Shown here piece by piece: positions 36,832-44,730 of a stretch of 64,000 nucleotides of DNA (its first letter is position 1; each line of letters starts with the position of its first letter). A program made the translations under genes and the position numbers. This DNA comes from Qipengyuania soli (lineage in GTDB: Bacteria; Pseudomonadota; Alphaproteobacteria; Sphingomonadales; Sphingomonadaceae), in the NCBI RefSeq assembly GCF_015529805.1, contig NZ_CP064654.1, forward strand, positions 1,798,001-1,862,000. Reading direction: 5' to 3'. The notes under the pieces were generated by a model that worked only from the letters and a program-made list of their open reading frames with translations, did not search any database and had not been told where the DNA came from.

Positions 36832-37364
36832 TGGGAGATTTGCGGCAGGATTACGTGAGGTACAACAAGGGCGCGCGGACCTTGCACTGGGCAATTGCGG
36901 TGCTGGTCATCGCCAACCTCGCGACCGGCCTGCTGCATGATCCGCTCGAGCCCTATGTCCGGCTGATGCCGTTCCACAAAGCAACCGGCATGACCATTCT
37001 CGCCCTGTCCGTGGTGCGCATCGTCTGGCGCGCCATGTGGCAGCGGCCCCCGTATCCGCCCGGGATCTCCCGCAACGCGATCCTCTCTGCGCGCGTGGTG
37101 CAGGCCGCGTTCTACGCCCTGATGATCGTGATGCCGGTCACCGGATGGATTCTCGCATCGGCAGGGAAGTATCCGCTCGACTGGTTCGGACTGTTCGAAC
37201 TTCCCAAACTCCCGGTCGTGCGCCACAGCGCCGCTTATTCCATCGGGCACGAGATGCACGAGATCCTCGGCTGGCTCTTCCTTGCCCTTGTCGTGCTCCA
37301 TGTCGCGGCAGCCCTGCGCCACCATTTCCTCCTGAGGGAGCCGATCCTGCGACGGATGATGTGA
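36831..37364 (+). CDS. cytochrome b561 family membrane protein
   Basis: A 177-residue diheme-type cytochrome b561 with four transmembrane helices. Candidate heme ligands are His19 (ARTLHWAIAVLVIANL), His49 (MPFHKATGMTILALS), and the two histidines in SIGHEMHEILGWLFLALVVLHVAAALRHH. It is translationally coupled on both sides (TGATG with each TonB receptor), which is an unusual place for it. It may move electrons from the quinone pool to a periplasmic substrate, for example to reduce an imported metal complex. The ATG at 36831 is fixed by the overlap. Confidence 0.85.
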   Translation: MGDLRQDYVRYNKGARTLHWAIAVLVIANLATGLLHDPLEPYVRLMPFHKATGMTILALSVVRIVWRAMWQRPPYPPGISRNAILSARVVQAAFYALMIVMPVTGWILASAGKYPLDWFGLFELPKLPVVRHSAAYSIGHEMHEILGWLFLALVVLHVAAALRHHFLLREPILRRMM

Positions 37365-39613
37365 TGCGTCGCTGGGTTCTTGCTCCCCTCCTTGCCCTGC
37401 CCGTTCCGGCATTCGCGGAAGACGTAGAGCCGGTCATCATCGTCACTGCACCCGGCGGCGGGGTCGATGCGGACGAGGCTCTTGCTGCGAACCGCGAGGC
37501 GATCAGGCGTGGCAGCCGTCCGGACCTGTTCGGCGCGCTGGCGAACGAGGTGCCAGGCGTCTCGATCGCCGAAGCGCAGGGCAATCCGTGGGCGGGAGCG
37601 ATCACCTGGCGCGGTTTCTCGGCTTCCGCCCTGCAGGGCACCGAACAGGGCATGGCCGTCTATCTCGATGGCGTGCGCTTCAACCAGCCCTTCGGCGACA
37701 CGCTGACGCTCGACCTCGTTCCCGAAGCCGCCCTGGCCAGGGCCGAGGTGCGCGAGCCCAACCCGGTGTTCGGCCGCAACGCGCTTGGCGGCGCATTGCT
37801 GCTCCAGACGGCGACAGGTGCCGACCTGCCGGGGCTGAGGGGCTCAATTTCGACCGACAGCTTCGGCGGCTATGGCGGCAACGCGTCCTATGGCGGAAAG
37901 AACGGACTGCTGGTGGTTGAGGTGCTGCACGACGAAGGGTGGCGCGACTACAGCCCTTCGCGCCTGCTCCGCGGATTTGCGTCACTGGGCCACCATGGCG
38001 ACAGCTGGGGTGTCGATGGGACGCTGATCGCAGCCTCCACCAGGCTCACCGGTAACGGCGTCGCTCCGGTCGAACTGCTGGCTGCCGACTACCGCGCGAT
38101 CTTCACCCGGCCCGACTATTCGGACTCACGCTTCGGGCGCGTCACGGTGGCGCCCTATCTAGAGGTGGGGAAATCAGGACGGCTGACCGCCACGGTGCAT
38201 TACCAGTCATTGAAACGGGTTTCAGCGAACGGTGACCTGGCTGACTTTTCGGAATGCGATGCGGATCCCTCCCGGTTGTGCCTGTCCGACGACGACGAGG
38301 AGGCGAGCGACGTCCTGCTCGACGTGATCATGCGCGAGCCGGTGGCCGTGGACCCGACGGTGGACGAGTACGCCGTGTTCAACCGGGGTCGCGAGCGAAC
38401 CCGCGGCGGCGGGCTCGGCCTGCAGTATGTTGACGAAGTCGAAACCGATCTCGGCACGAGGCGAATAGCCCTCGGTGCCACCTGGGATCGCTACATGACC
38501 CGCTTCGACACGCGGGCCGAACTCGGCGAATTGCTCGACGACCGCTCGGTCGTCCCTCTAGGAACCGACCTCGTGGCAGCGAGCGGCGCGATTACGCCTG
38601 TGTCGGTGGACACCACCTTGCGGGATCTGTCGGTCTTCGCGAGCGTCGACATGCCGCTTGCCACATGGCTGGCAATCGAAGGCGGTGTGCGCTGGTCCGA
38701 CAATCGGGTCGAACTGGTGGACCTCATCGGCAGCGAGCTCAACGGAAACCACCGCTTCCAGCGCATCTCGCCAGCGGTGGAAGTCGATATCGAACCGACG
38801 GAAGATCTCGACGTCAGCCTTGGCTATGCCGAGACGAGCCGCAATCCCACCCCTGCCGAGCTTTCCTGCGCCGATCCCGATGCGCCCTGTGCCCTTGCCA
38901 ATTTCTTCGTCGCCGACCCGCCGCTGGAACAGGTCGTGGCGCGCAACTGGCATGCCGATGCGGGATGGGGATCAGGCGCGCTGGAACTCCGCCTTGGACT
39001 GTGGCGCAGCGATACGCGCAACGATATCCGCCACGTTGCCTCCGAAGTCCGCGGCCGCGCCTTTTTCGTCAATCTCGGCGGAAGCCGTCGTCAGGGCTTC
39101 GACGTGGCAGCTGATTGGCACCAGGGGCCATGGCGATTGGGTGCCGACTACAGCCTGACCGACGCGCGGTTTCGCAGCGATTTCTCGATCAGCAGCCCCG
39201 CCAATCCGCAAGCAGATGAAGACGGCCAGATCGCGGTCCGCCATGGCGACCGTCTGCCGGGTGTTCCGCGCCAAGCAATCAATGCCCGCGCGGGATACGA
39301 AAGCCAACGATGGGCGCTCAATGCGCAGGTCCGCTGGCGTTCCGGTCAGTTGCTGGTCGGCGATGAGGGCAACGACCTCGCAACAACGCCGGACTACTTC
39401 CTCGTCGACCTGACCGGCAAGCTCAGCCTGACGCGGCAACTCGACCTCGTCCTTGAAGTGCGCAACCTTTTCGATCGCAAATACGCGACCTTCGGCACCC
39501 TGGCCGAAATCGACGAGATCGAGCTGGAGGAAGCGCCCGGCGCCAGCGACCCGCGAGCCTATGCCCCGGGAATGCCGCGCCGCCTTTCGGTCGCCCTGAA
39601 GGCGCGCTTCTAA
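37364..39613 (+). CDS. second TonB-dependent receptor of the PQQ island
   Basis: A 749-residue TonB-dependent receptor with a signal peptide (cleavage near PVPAFA), a TonB-box-like EPVIIVTAPGGG, plug segments DLFGALANEVPGVSIAEAQGN, GMAVYLDGVRFNQPFGD and VFGRNALGGALLLQTATG, and a barrel ending RRLSVALKARF. An acidic loop with SECDADPSRLCLSDDDEEAS (about residues 292-311) contains two cysteines and eight acidic residues, unusual for a receptor loop and a possible metal-binding site. The stop overlaps by two bases the stop of the convergent metallo-beta-lactamase-fold gene. Cargo unknown; a metal or cofactor is more likely than a sugar. Confidence 0.85.
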   Translation: MRRWVLAPLLALPVPAFAEDVEPVIIVTAPGGGVDADEALAANREAIRRGSRPDLFGALANEVPGVSIAEAQGNPWAGAITWRGFSASALQGTEQGMAVYLDGVRFNQPFGDTLTLDLVPEAALARAEVREPNPVFGRNALGGALLLQTATGADLPGLRGSISTDSFGGYGGNASYGGKNGLLVVEVLHDEGWRDYSPSRLLRGFASLGHHGDSWGVDGTLIAASTRLTGNGVAPVELLAADYRAIFTRPDYSDSRFGRVTVAPYLEVGKSGRLTATVHYQSLKRVSANGDLADFSECDADPSRLCLSDDDEEASDVLLDVIMREPVAVDPTVDEYAVFNRGRERTRGGGLGLQYVDEVETDLGTRRIALGATWDRYMTRFDTRAELGELLDDRSVVPLGTDLVAASGAITPVSVDTTLRDLSVFASVDMPLATWLAIEGGVRWSDNRVELVDLIGSELNGNHRFQRISPAVEVDIEPTEDLDVSLGYAETSRNPTPAELSCADPDAPCALANFFVADPPLEQVVARNWHADAGWGSGALELRLGLWRSDTRNDIRHVASEVRGRAFFVNLGGSRRQGFDVAADWHQGPWRLGADYSLTDARFRSDFSISSPANPQADEDGQIAVRHGDRLPGVPRQAINARAGYESQRWALNAQVRWRSGQLLVGDEGNDLATTPDYFLVDLTGKLSLTRQLDLVLEVRNLFDRKYATFGTLAEIDEIELEEAPGASDPRAYAPGMPRRLSVALKARF

Positions 39614-40554
39614 CCGTCAATACGCGGGAAGAGTTCGGCTTCCAGGCGCGGGTAGAAGTGCGAAACGCTGCGCTGCAACTCGTAGCGCGCCGCTGCCATT
39701 CTGGCAAAGCGTGCCGGAATTTCCATCCGCCCCGCCTCGGTCATGTCGAGCCCGTTCGCAACTGCGCTGCGTAGCGCGGACTCGAGCCAGACCAGCCAGT
39801 CGCGCGTCTGGGCGATGCCCCTACCCTCGCGATCGAGGGGGCCGTGTCCGGGAACCAGCTGCCGATGGGCGATGGTTTCGAGCCGATCGAGGGTGGCGCG
39901 CCAGACCGCGAAGTCTGCATTGGGGGTGGCAGGTGCCCGGTCGAGGAAGACAGTATCGCCTGCCACCAGCGTGCCGGTTGCATGATCGACCAGGGCAAGG
40001 TCGCCCTCGCTGTGTCCCGCGAGCGCCAGCAGTTGGAGCTTCCGGCCGCCAAACTCCACCGGTCCTTCGGTCAGGTCACCGCTTGGCAACACCACCTCGG
40101 TTCCGGTCATCCATCCGGACAACAGCCGGTACATTCCGTCCGAAAAGCCGGAACCGTCCCGTTCGAGGTCGTGGCGGGTTGCCGGCAATGCGTGGATCTC
40201 CGCATCGGGAAAGGCCCCGGAAGCGAAGGAGTGATCGGGGTGCAGATGGCTGACGTAGACCAGCGAGACCGGAGCACCAGTCGTCCGTTCGATCAAGGCT
40301 GACAATGTCTTGCCGAACTTGAGCGAGGGGCCCGGGTCGAAAAGGATCGTCCCCGCGTCGCTGGCCATGAACACCGAATTCGCAACTGCGCCGCCATTTT
40401 CGAACAGCAAGGCATCGTCCGCCCCACGCACGAGCCAGATGCCATCCCCGATGCTGGTCGCCTGCGGGGTATAGGTCCCGGCATACTGCTCGGCCCGTGC
40501 GGCGACCGGCAATGCCGCCGCACCGGCAAGGAAGGCGCGACGCGCTAGCCTCAC
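39610..40554 (-). CDS. quinoprotein relay system zinc metallohydrolase (MBL fold)
   Basis: A 314-residue metallo-beta-lactamase-fold protein with an export signal (RRAFLAGAAALPVAARA, twin-arginine-like). The metal motif is HLHPDHS (about residues 103-109), with further ligands in LAGHSEGDLALVDHATG and a QLVPGHGPL segment. It fits the 'quinoprotein relay system zinc metallohydrolase' group associated with PQQ dehydrogenases and SoxYZ-like carriers. The start is GTG at 40554, overlapping the stop of the SoxYZ-like gene (GTGA), so the two form an operon. The substrate is unknown; a thioester or persulphide on the SoxYZ-like carrier is a possible target. Confidence 0.8.
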   Translation of the reverse strand: MRLARRAFLAGAAALPVAARAEQYAGTYTPQATSIGDGIWLVRGADDALLFENGGAVANSVFMASDAGTILFDPGPSLKFGKTLSALIERTTGAPVSLVYVSHLHPDHSFASGAFPDAEIHALPATRHDLERDGSGFSDGMYRLLSGWMTGTEVVLPSGDLTEGPVEFGGRKLQLLALAGHSEGDLALVDHATGTLVAGDTVFLDRAPATPNADFAVWRATLDRLETIAHRQLVPGHGPLDREGRGIAQTRDWLVWLESALRSAVANGLDMTEAGRMEIPARFARMAAARYELQRSVSHFYPRLEAELFPRIDG

Positions 40555-41336
40555 GGACGTGCTGCGGCGAGCCTGCGCCCAGTCGCGGCGTCGAGCGAGC
40601 CGGAAAACTCAAGGCCATTGGTGTCGCGTGCCGCAACGTCCAGTTTACCGGAAACTTTCGGCTCGACGATCAGGGTGAAAGACGGGTCTTCCGATACTGA
40701 GCCATAGATCGTCATGTCCGCCAGCAACGTACCTCCAGCATCGCGAACCTTCACCGTGTCGATGTTGTAGCCTGGAATATTCTCGACGAGGCCCGTGTCC
40801 ATCGGATGGCGGAACCCGAAGCGCAGGCGCGTCTCTTCGCCTTCGGCCCATGCAGCGCCGCGCATTTCGCCCAGATGGTCAGCCCAGTCGCCCTTCACCC
40901 GGCTCACCGGAGGCGCGGAGCATCCGCCGCCTGCGGCGTCCACCCACCCGCCGGAGACATGCCACAAGCCGTCCGCAGTAAGCACTGCTGCGCGGACGGG
41001 GGTGCGCTGGTCGAGCTTGATCCTGGTAGCGACGAAGGCTTCGGCAGCGAGCGGCCTGTAGTCGAGCGCGATGGGGATGGGGTTGAGATCGGCAAAGAGG
41101 ACGATCCGCCTGACCTCTCCGAGCGCGCGCGCATCGACCGTGACCGGCATCACGTGCTGGTTTTCCGTGACCACCGGCAGTTCGACCTTCACCGCATCGT
41201 CGAAGGTGTAGGAAGCGCCTTCGAACACCTGCGCGGCATGGAAATCCCACATCGGCGAGCCGAGTGGATCAGGCTCTCCCGCCTGTGCCATGGCAGGAAG
41301 CACTAGCGCCGCAATGACAATCAGGATGCGTCTCAT
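40551..41336 (-). CDS. quinoprotein-dehydrogenase-associated SoxYZ-like carrier
   Basis: A 261-residue periplasmic protein (signal ending AMAQA) that fuses a SoxY-like domain, ending in GGWVDAAGGGCSAPP with the single carrier cysteine, to a SoxZ-like domain (LRFGFRHPMDTGLVENIPGY). In Sox systems the SoxY cysteine carries sulphur intermediates. Here, next to a PQQ dehydrogenase and without other sox genes, the fused carrier defines the 'quinoprotein-associated' family of unknown chemistry. The ATG at 41336 gives the signal peptide; the longer frame upstream is not signal-like. A shared box is centred about 43 bases upstream. Confidence 0.84.
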   Translation of the reverse strand: MRRILIVIAALVLPAMAQAGEPDPLGSPMWDFHAAQVFEGASYTFDDAVKVELPVVTENQHVMPVTVDARALGEVRRIVLFADLNPIPIALDYRPLAAEAFVATRIKLDQRTPVRAAVLTADGLWHVSGGWVDAAGGGCSAPPVSRVKGDWADHLGEMRGAAWAEGEETRLRFGFRHPMDTGLVENIPGYNIDTVKVRDAGGTLLADMTIYGSVSEDPSFTLIVEPKVSGKLDVAARDTNGLEFSGSLDAATGRRLAAARP

Positions 41337-41371
41337 ACCAAAGGACAATACACGCTTCCTTGCCCCAACGC

Positions 41372-41386
41372 CCATTGGACTTTCGA
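41372..41386 (-). promoter_or_regulatory. PQQ-island box 5, upstream of the SoxYZ-like gene
   Basis: On the minus strand TCGAAAGTCCAATGG ends 35 bases before the SoxYZ-like ATG, the shortest spacing of the six. It also lies 15 bases before the divergent rhodanese-like gene, where it would occlude its promoter more than activate it. Confidence 0.5.
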
Positions 41387-41401
41387 ACGAAAGAGAATTT
41401 C

Positions 41402-41968
41402 ATGGCCAAGGCCCAATATCTGCGCATCGCCCTTGCCGGGGTCCTGCTTTCGGCGGCGCCGGTGACCGCGCAGGATTTCGATGCCGACGGCTATCGCAGC
41501 ACACGCTATCGTGCGCCCGTCCAGTCAAACCCTTCCCCCGCCCGACCGATCGCGCTCGATGCTGCCCTGCAACTCCAGCCCGGTAAGGAGGCGCTGTTCC
41601 TCGACGTGATGCCGGTAGAAGGCGGGGTGCGGGACGAGGTCAGCGGCAAATGGCGTCTCTCGAGCTCGCACGAGACCATTCCCGGCGCCCAATGGCATCC
41701 CGAGACGGGCCGTTCCCCGGTGAACGAGGCCCTGTGGTCCGCGCTCGTCGCTTCGGTCGCCGAGGCGAGACAGGCGTCACCCGACCTGCCCGTCGTCGTC
41801 TTTTGCCGCTCCGATTGCTGGATGAGCTGGAATGCCGCGCGCAGGCTCGCGCGCCAAGGGTTCAAGGACATCTTCTGGCTGGCCGAAGGCACCGACGGCT
41901 GGCACGAGAGCGGGCGCAGACTCGTCGTCGCAGTACCGATCGTGGTTCCCTACAAGACCTGCAATTGA
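41402..41968 (+). CDS. PQQ-catabolism-associated rhodanese-like protein (CXXCW family)
   Basis: A 188-residue periplasmic protein with a signal peptide (cleavage near APVTAQ). The rhodanese-like fold centres on VVVFCRSDCWMSWNAARRLARQG, where the cysteine pair is spaced C-x3-C followed by Trp, and IFWLAEGTDGWHE near the end. The family is known as the PQQ-dependent catabolism-associated CXXCW proteins. A cysteine pair in a rhodanese fold next to a SoxY-type cysteine carrier and a metallohydrolase suggests sulphur or thiol transfer; this is inference. The next gene is 12 bases away. Confidence 0.82.
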   Translation: MAKAQYLRIALAGVLLSAAPVTAQDFDADGYRSTRYRAPVQSNPSPARPIALDAALQLQPGKEALFLDVMPVEGGVRDEVSGKWRLSSSHETIPGAQWHPETGRSPVNEALWSALVASVAEARQASPDLPVVVFCRSDCWMSWNAARRLARQGFKDIFWLAEGTDGWHESGRRLVVAVPIVVPYKTCN

Positions 41969-41980
41969 AGGAGAGAGAAT

Positions 41981-42274
41981 ATGGCAAGCCTGGTTGTGAG
42001 TTACCCCGCCAAGGAAGGGGCCAAGTTCGACGCGGACTATTACCGCGACACGCATATCCCGCTGGTCGAAAAGCATTGGGGCAGCCACGGCATGACGGGA
42101 GCAGACGTCTACTGGCCAGCCGATGGCGAGCAGCCCAATGTCGCGATGGTGGTGCTCAATTTCTCCAGCAGCGATGCGATCGACGCGGCACTCGGGTCGG
42201 CTGGCACGGCAGAAGTCATGGGCGACGTGCCCAAGTTCACCGACATCCAGCCGACGATCTATCGCACGGCGTAG
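41981..42274 (+). CDS. EthD family protein
   Basis: A 97-residue protein of the EthD fold (dimeric alpha-beta barrel). Landmarks are LVVSYPAKEGAKFDADYYRDTHIPLVEKHWG at the N-terminus and VGDVPKFTDIQP-like MGDVPKFTDIQPTIYRTA at the end. EthD proteins are small auxiliary or heme/ligand-binding proteins of oxidation systems, of uncertain function. AAGGAGAGAG precedes the ATG and the gene follows the rhodanese-like gene by 12 bases, so both probably share a transcript ended by the hairpin at 42282. Confidence 0.83.
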   Translation: MASLVVSYPAKEGAKFDADYYRDTHIPLVEKHWGSHGMTGADVYWPADGEQPNVAMVVLNFSSSDAIDAALGSAGTAEVMGDVPKFTDIQPTIYRTA

Positions 42275-42281
42275 GACACAT

Positions 42282-42317
42282 GAAAGGGCCGGTCCGCGCG
42301 GCGGAGCCGGCCCTTTC
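42282..42317. terminator. bidirectional terminator between EthD and the lipoprotein cytochrome
   Basis: An 11-bp stem GAAAGGGCCGG/CCGGCCCTTTC with a 14-base loop. The A-rich left arm and T-rich right arm let it work for both converging genes. Confidence 0.7.
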
Positions 42318-42328
42318 TCATACCGTCC

Positions 42329-42913
42329 TCAGCGTTGCTTCTTCAGGTAGTCGATGATTTCCTGGCGCTTCGCGGCGTCCTTGATACCCGGAAAGCTCAT
42401 GCGATTGCCCGGCACCAGCGCGCGCGGGTTTTCCAGCCATGAGTGAAGCGTCGCCTCGTCGAAGGTAAGGCCCGAATTCTTGAGCGCATCGGAGTAGGAA
42501 AAGCTCCCCTGCCCCGCCTTCGCCCCGTATGCACCCCAAAGGTTCGGACCAAGCTTGTCCTCGCCCCCCTTGTTGGCGGTGTGGCAAACGGCGCACCGGC
42601 CGAATGCTGCGGGCGGAGCGGCGGCGACGACTGCCGCAGCCTCTGCAACAGCGGCCTTGGTCGGTTCGGCAGCAGGCTTGGCCGTTTCGACCGCCTTCGG
42701 CGTGTCCTCCTTTGCGACCTCGGCTTCAGCAGCAGCTTCAGGAGCCGCACCTTCTTCTACAGGAGCTGCTGTTTCCTCTACAGCAGGCGCATCGACCGGC
42801 GATGCCATCGTCGTGTCGTCGGCTGGCACTTCGGCAACATCGTCACTGCCACCCGAACACGCGGCGAGAGAAAACGCCAGTGCGGAACCGGCCAGAAGTG
42901 CGCGAAATGCCAT
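42329..42913 (-). CDS. lipoprotein cytochrome c with Ala/Glu-rich tether
   Basis: A 194-residue c-type cytochrome. The lipobox LAAC puts the lipid on Cys at about residue 18. An 80-residue Ala/Glu/Pro/Val-rich tether follows (for example VEETAAPVEEGAAPEAAAEA), then a cytochrome c domain with heme site CAVCH (RCAVCHTANKGG), LGPNLWGAYG, and distal Met in RMSFPGI. The anchored, tethered head can shuttle electrons from periplasmic donors such as cytochrome c-550 to an oxidase. GAGGGAAGGATTACG precedes the ATG at 42913. A shared box is 64 bases upstream, linking it to the alcohol oxidation island despite separate transcription. Confidence 0.85.
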   Translation of the reverse strand: MAFRALLAGSALAFSLAACSGGSDDVAEVPADDTTMASPVDAPAVEETAAPVEEGAAPEAAAEAEVAKEDTPKAVETAKPAAEPTKAAVAEAAAVVAAAPPAAFGRCAVCHTANKGGEDKLGPNLWGAYGAKAGQGSFSYSDALKNSGLTFDEATLHSWLENPRALVPGNRMSFPGIKDAAKRQEIIDYLKKQR

Positions 42914-42977
42914 CGTAATCCTTCCCTCGAGAAATTCCCTCACCTGGAGCGATGTGTCGCATGCTGCGCATCGCCAC

Positions 42978-42992
42978 GACATTGGACCTTGG
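42978..42992 (-). promoter_or_regulatory. PQQ-island box 6, upstream of the lipoprotein cytochrome
   Basis: On the minus strand CCAAGGTCCAATGTC ends 64 bases before the cytochrome ATG, the same spacing as at the aldehyde dehydrogenase. Confidence 0.6.
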
Positions 42993-43114
42993 AATAACGC
43001 AATTCAAACCCTGCAACAGGGTGTTGCACGCGTTACATCGAGGCAGGAAGCCGGATAATGACTGGCGCCCAAGTGAAGGCGGGCAAGGCGTTGCTGGCGA
43101 CCGAGATTTGGGAT

Positions 43115-43207
<93 letters not shown>

Positions 43208-43330
43208 GCTCAAGTAGGGTGCGCTTGCGGGCCATGGCCCCGGTCGAAGCGAGGGCGCCGATTAGCCGAGCCCCCTGCCCTTGCCAAGCCCTTTTGCATG
43301 CGAAATCGGGGGATGGCCGAAAGGTCGCGG

Positions 43331-43360
43331 CTTGTTTCCTTGCCGCAGCGCACCATATTC
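43331..43360 (+). promoter_or_regulatory. candidate sigma-32-type promoter of hspQ
   Basis: CTTGTTT (43331-43337) and CCATATT (43353-43359) are spaced 15 bases apart and resemble the heat-shock sigma -35 and -10 elements. Initiation about 7 bases on would put the RNA start near the hspQ ATG at 43370, giving an almost leaderless messenger; no Shine-Dalgarno is seen. The match is partial (CTTGTTT instead of CTTGAAA). Confidence 0.35.
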
Positions 43361-43369
43361 TACCCAATC

Positions 43370-43750
43370 ATGGAAAGAGCACTGTTTTTCTCCGCCCAGG
43401 CCGGTCGCACCATCGAGGCGCCGCGCCGCGTAAAGTCACGCTTTGCGATTGGCGACGTCGTCAAACACAAGGTGTTCGATTTCCGCGGGGTCATCTTCGA
43501 TGTCGATCCGGTCTTCGCCAACAGCGAAGAGTGGTACAACTCGATCCCGGAGGATATTCGGCCGGATCGAAACCAGCCGTTCTACCACCTCCTCGCCGAG
43601 AGCGACGACAACACTTATGTCGCCTACGTCAGCCAGCAGAACCTGCTCAACGACTCGCTTGGCGGTCCGGTCGAACATCCGGACGTCCATGCCTATTTCC
43701 AGCAGTTCGAGAACGGGCGCTATCGCATGCGCCGCAGCCTGACGCACTGA
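43370..43750 (+). CDS. hspQ: heat shock protein HspQ (hemimethylated-DNA-binding/YccV-like)
   Basis: A 126-residue protein of the HspQ/YccV family, with the SH3-like SRFAIGDVVKHKVFDFRGVI and VIFDVDPVFANSEEWY strands, RPDRNQPFYHLLAE and TYVAYVSQQNLL. HspQ modulates protease action (Lon) or replication proteins in enterobacteria; in alphaproteobacteria its role is less clear. The start at ATG 43370 gives MERALFFSAQAGRTIEAP; there is no ribosome site and a sigma-32-like promoter lies directly upstream. Convergent with the ABC permease gene (9-base gap). Confidence 0.87.
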   Translation: MERALFFSAQAGRTIEAPRRVKSRFAIGDVVKHKVFDFRGVIFDVDPVFANSEEWYNSIPEDIRPDRNQPFYHLLAESDDNTYVAYVSQQNLLNDSLGGPVEHPDVHAYFQQFENGRYRMRRSLTH

Positions 43751-43759
43751 ACTCGGGCG

Positions 43760-44659
43760 TCAGCTCTTTATCTTCCAGCCCGATTTCAACAGGCGGTAGG
43801 CGATCGCTGCCAGCAGGGCGTTGAATGCCAGAAGGCCAAGGGCCGCCCATGCAACATGCGTGGCATCACCGATGTCGCTCTGGCCAAGGAAGCCATAGCG
43901 GAAGCCGGAAATGACGTAGAAGAACGGGTTCGCGCGGCTGATCCCCTGGAAGACGCCATGGAGGTTCTCGATTACGTAGAATGTGCCCGAGAGCATCGAA
44001 AGCGGCGCAATGACGAAATTTGTCACGGCCGCGTTGTGGTCGAATTTCTCCGCCCAGATCGACGCCATCAGGCCGAGGATCGCCAGCATGCCGGCACCCA
44101 TCAGGCCGAACCATGCGACCGCCCACGGGTGCGCCATCGCCAGGCTCACGCCGGGATAGAGCAACATGGCGAGCGCCACCACGAAGCCGACTGCAAGCGA
44201 GCGGGTCACCGCCGCGCCCACGATGCCGGTCATCAGTTCGCCTTCGGAGAGCGGGGGCATCAGAAGGTCGATGATCGTCCCCTGGATCTTGCCCGAGAGC
44301 AGCGAAAAGGAAGAATTGGCGAAGCCGTTCTGCATCATTGCCATGGCAATCAGGCCAGGCGCGACGAATGTCGGGAAGTTCACTCCCAGCACTTCGCGTT
44401 CGCCGCGTCCCAGCGCGACAGAGAAAATCACAAGAAACAGCAGCGTGGTGACCGCGGGAGCCCAGATTGTCTGCGTCTGGACCTTGAGAAAACGGCGGAC
44501 CTCCTTAATATAGAGGCTCCACAGGCCGATCCGATTGATCCCATTGATCACCGGACGTCCCCGCGGCGGAAATCGCCCTCCCCCTCCGGCATCCACCTCA
44601 GTGAACGAGGCGTCCGGTCGTTCGCCGCTCGGCGGCAGGGTCGGGGCTTGATCGGCCAT
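43760..44659 (-). CDS. ABC-2 type transporter permease
   Basis: A 299-residue ABC-2 membrane protein. A soluble N-terminal stretch of about 45 residues is followed by six hydrophobic segments; landmarks are IKEVRRFLKVQTQTIWAPAV, FPTFVAPGLIAMAMMQNGFANSS, QGTIIDLLMPPLSEGELMTG, a PLSMLSGTFYVIENLHG segment and NPFFYVISGFRYGFLG. Such permeases export polysaccharides or drugs with a separate ATPase, which is not in this window. The start ATG at 44659 lacks a good ribosome site, so a later start is possible (the first helix begins about residue 60). Divergent from gcrA. Confidence 0.82.
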   Translation of the reverse strand: MADQAPTLPPSGERPDASFTEVDAGGGGRFPPRGRPVINGINRIGLWSLYIKEVRRFLKVQTQTIWAPAVTTLLFLVIFSVALGRGEREVLGVNFPTFVAPGLIAMAMMQNGFANSSFSLLSGKIQGTIIDLLMPPLSEGELMTGIVGAAVTRSLAVGFVVALAMLLYPGVSLAMAHPWAVAWFGLMGAGMLAILGLMASIWAEKFDHNAAVTNFVIAPLSMLSGTFYVIENLHGVFQGISRANPFFYVISGFRYGFLGQSDIGDATHVAWAALGLLAFNALLAAIAYRLLKSGWKIKS

Positions 44660-44730
44660 GGAGGCGCGACTACGGCCAAGCGCTCCGGCTGGCAAGCCGC
44701 GGCGTCACGAATCGAGATACAGGATTGCTG

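Noticed and set aside
22540-42992. PQQ biosynthesis genes (pqqA-E) inside the alcohol island
   Set aside because: No radical SAM enzyme, PqqC-like or small PqqA-like Glu-x3-Tyr peptide was recognised; they must lie elsewhere or the cofactor is imported.
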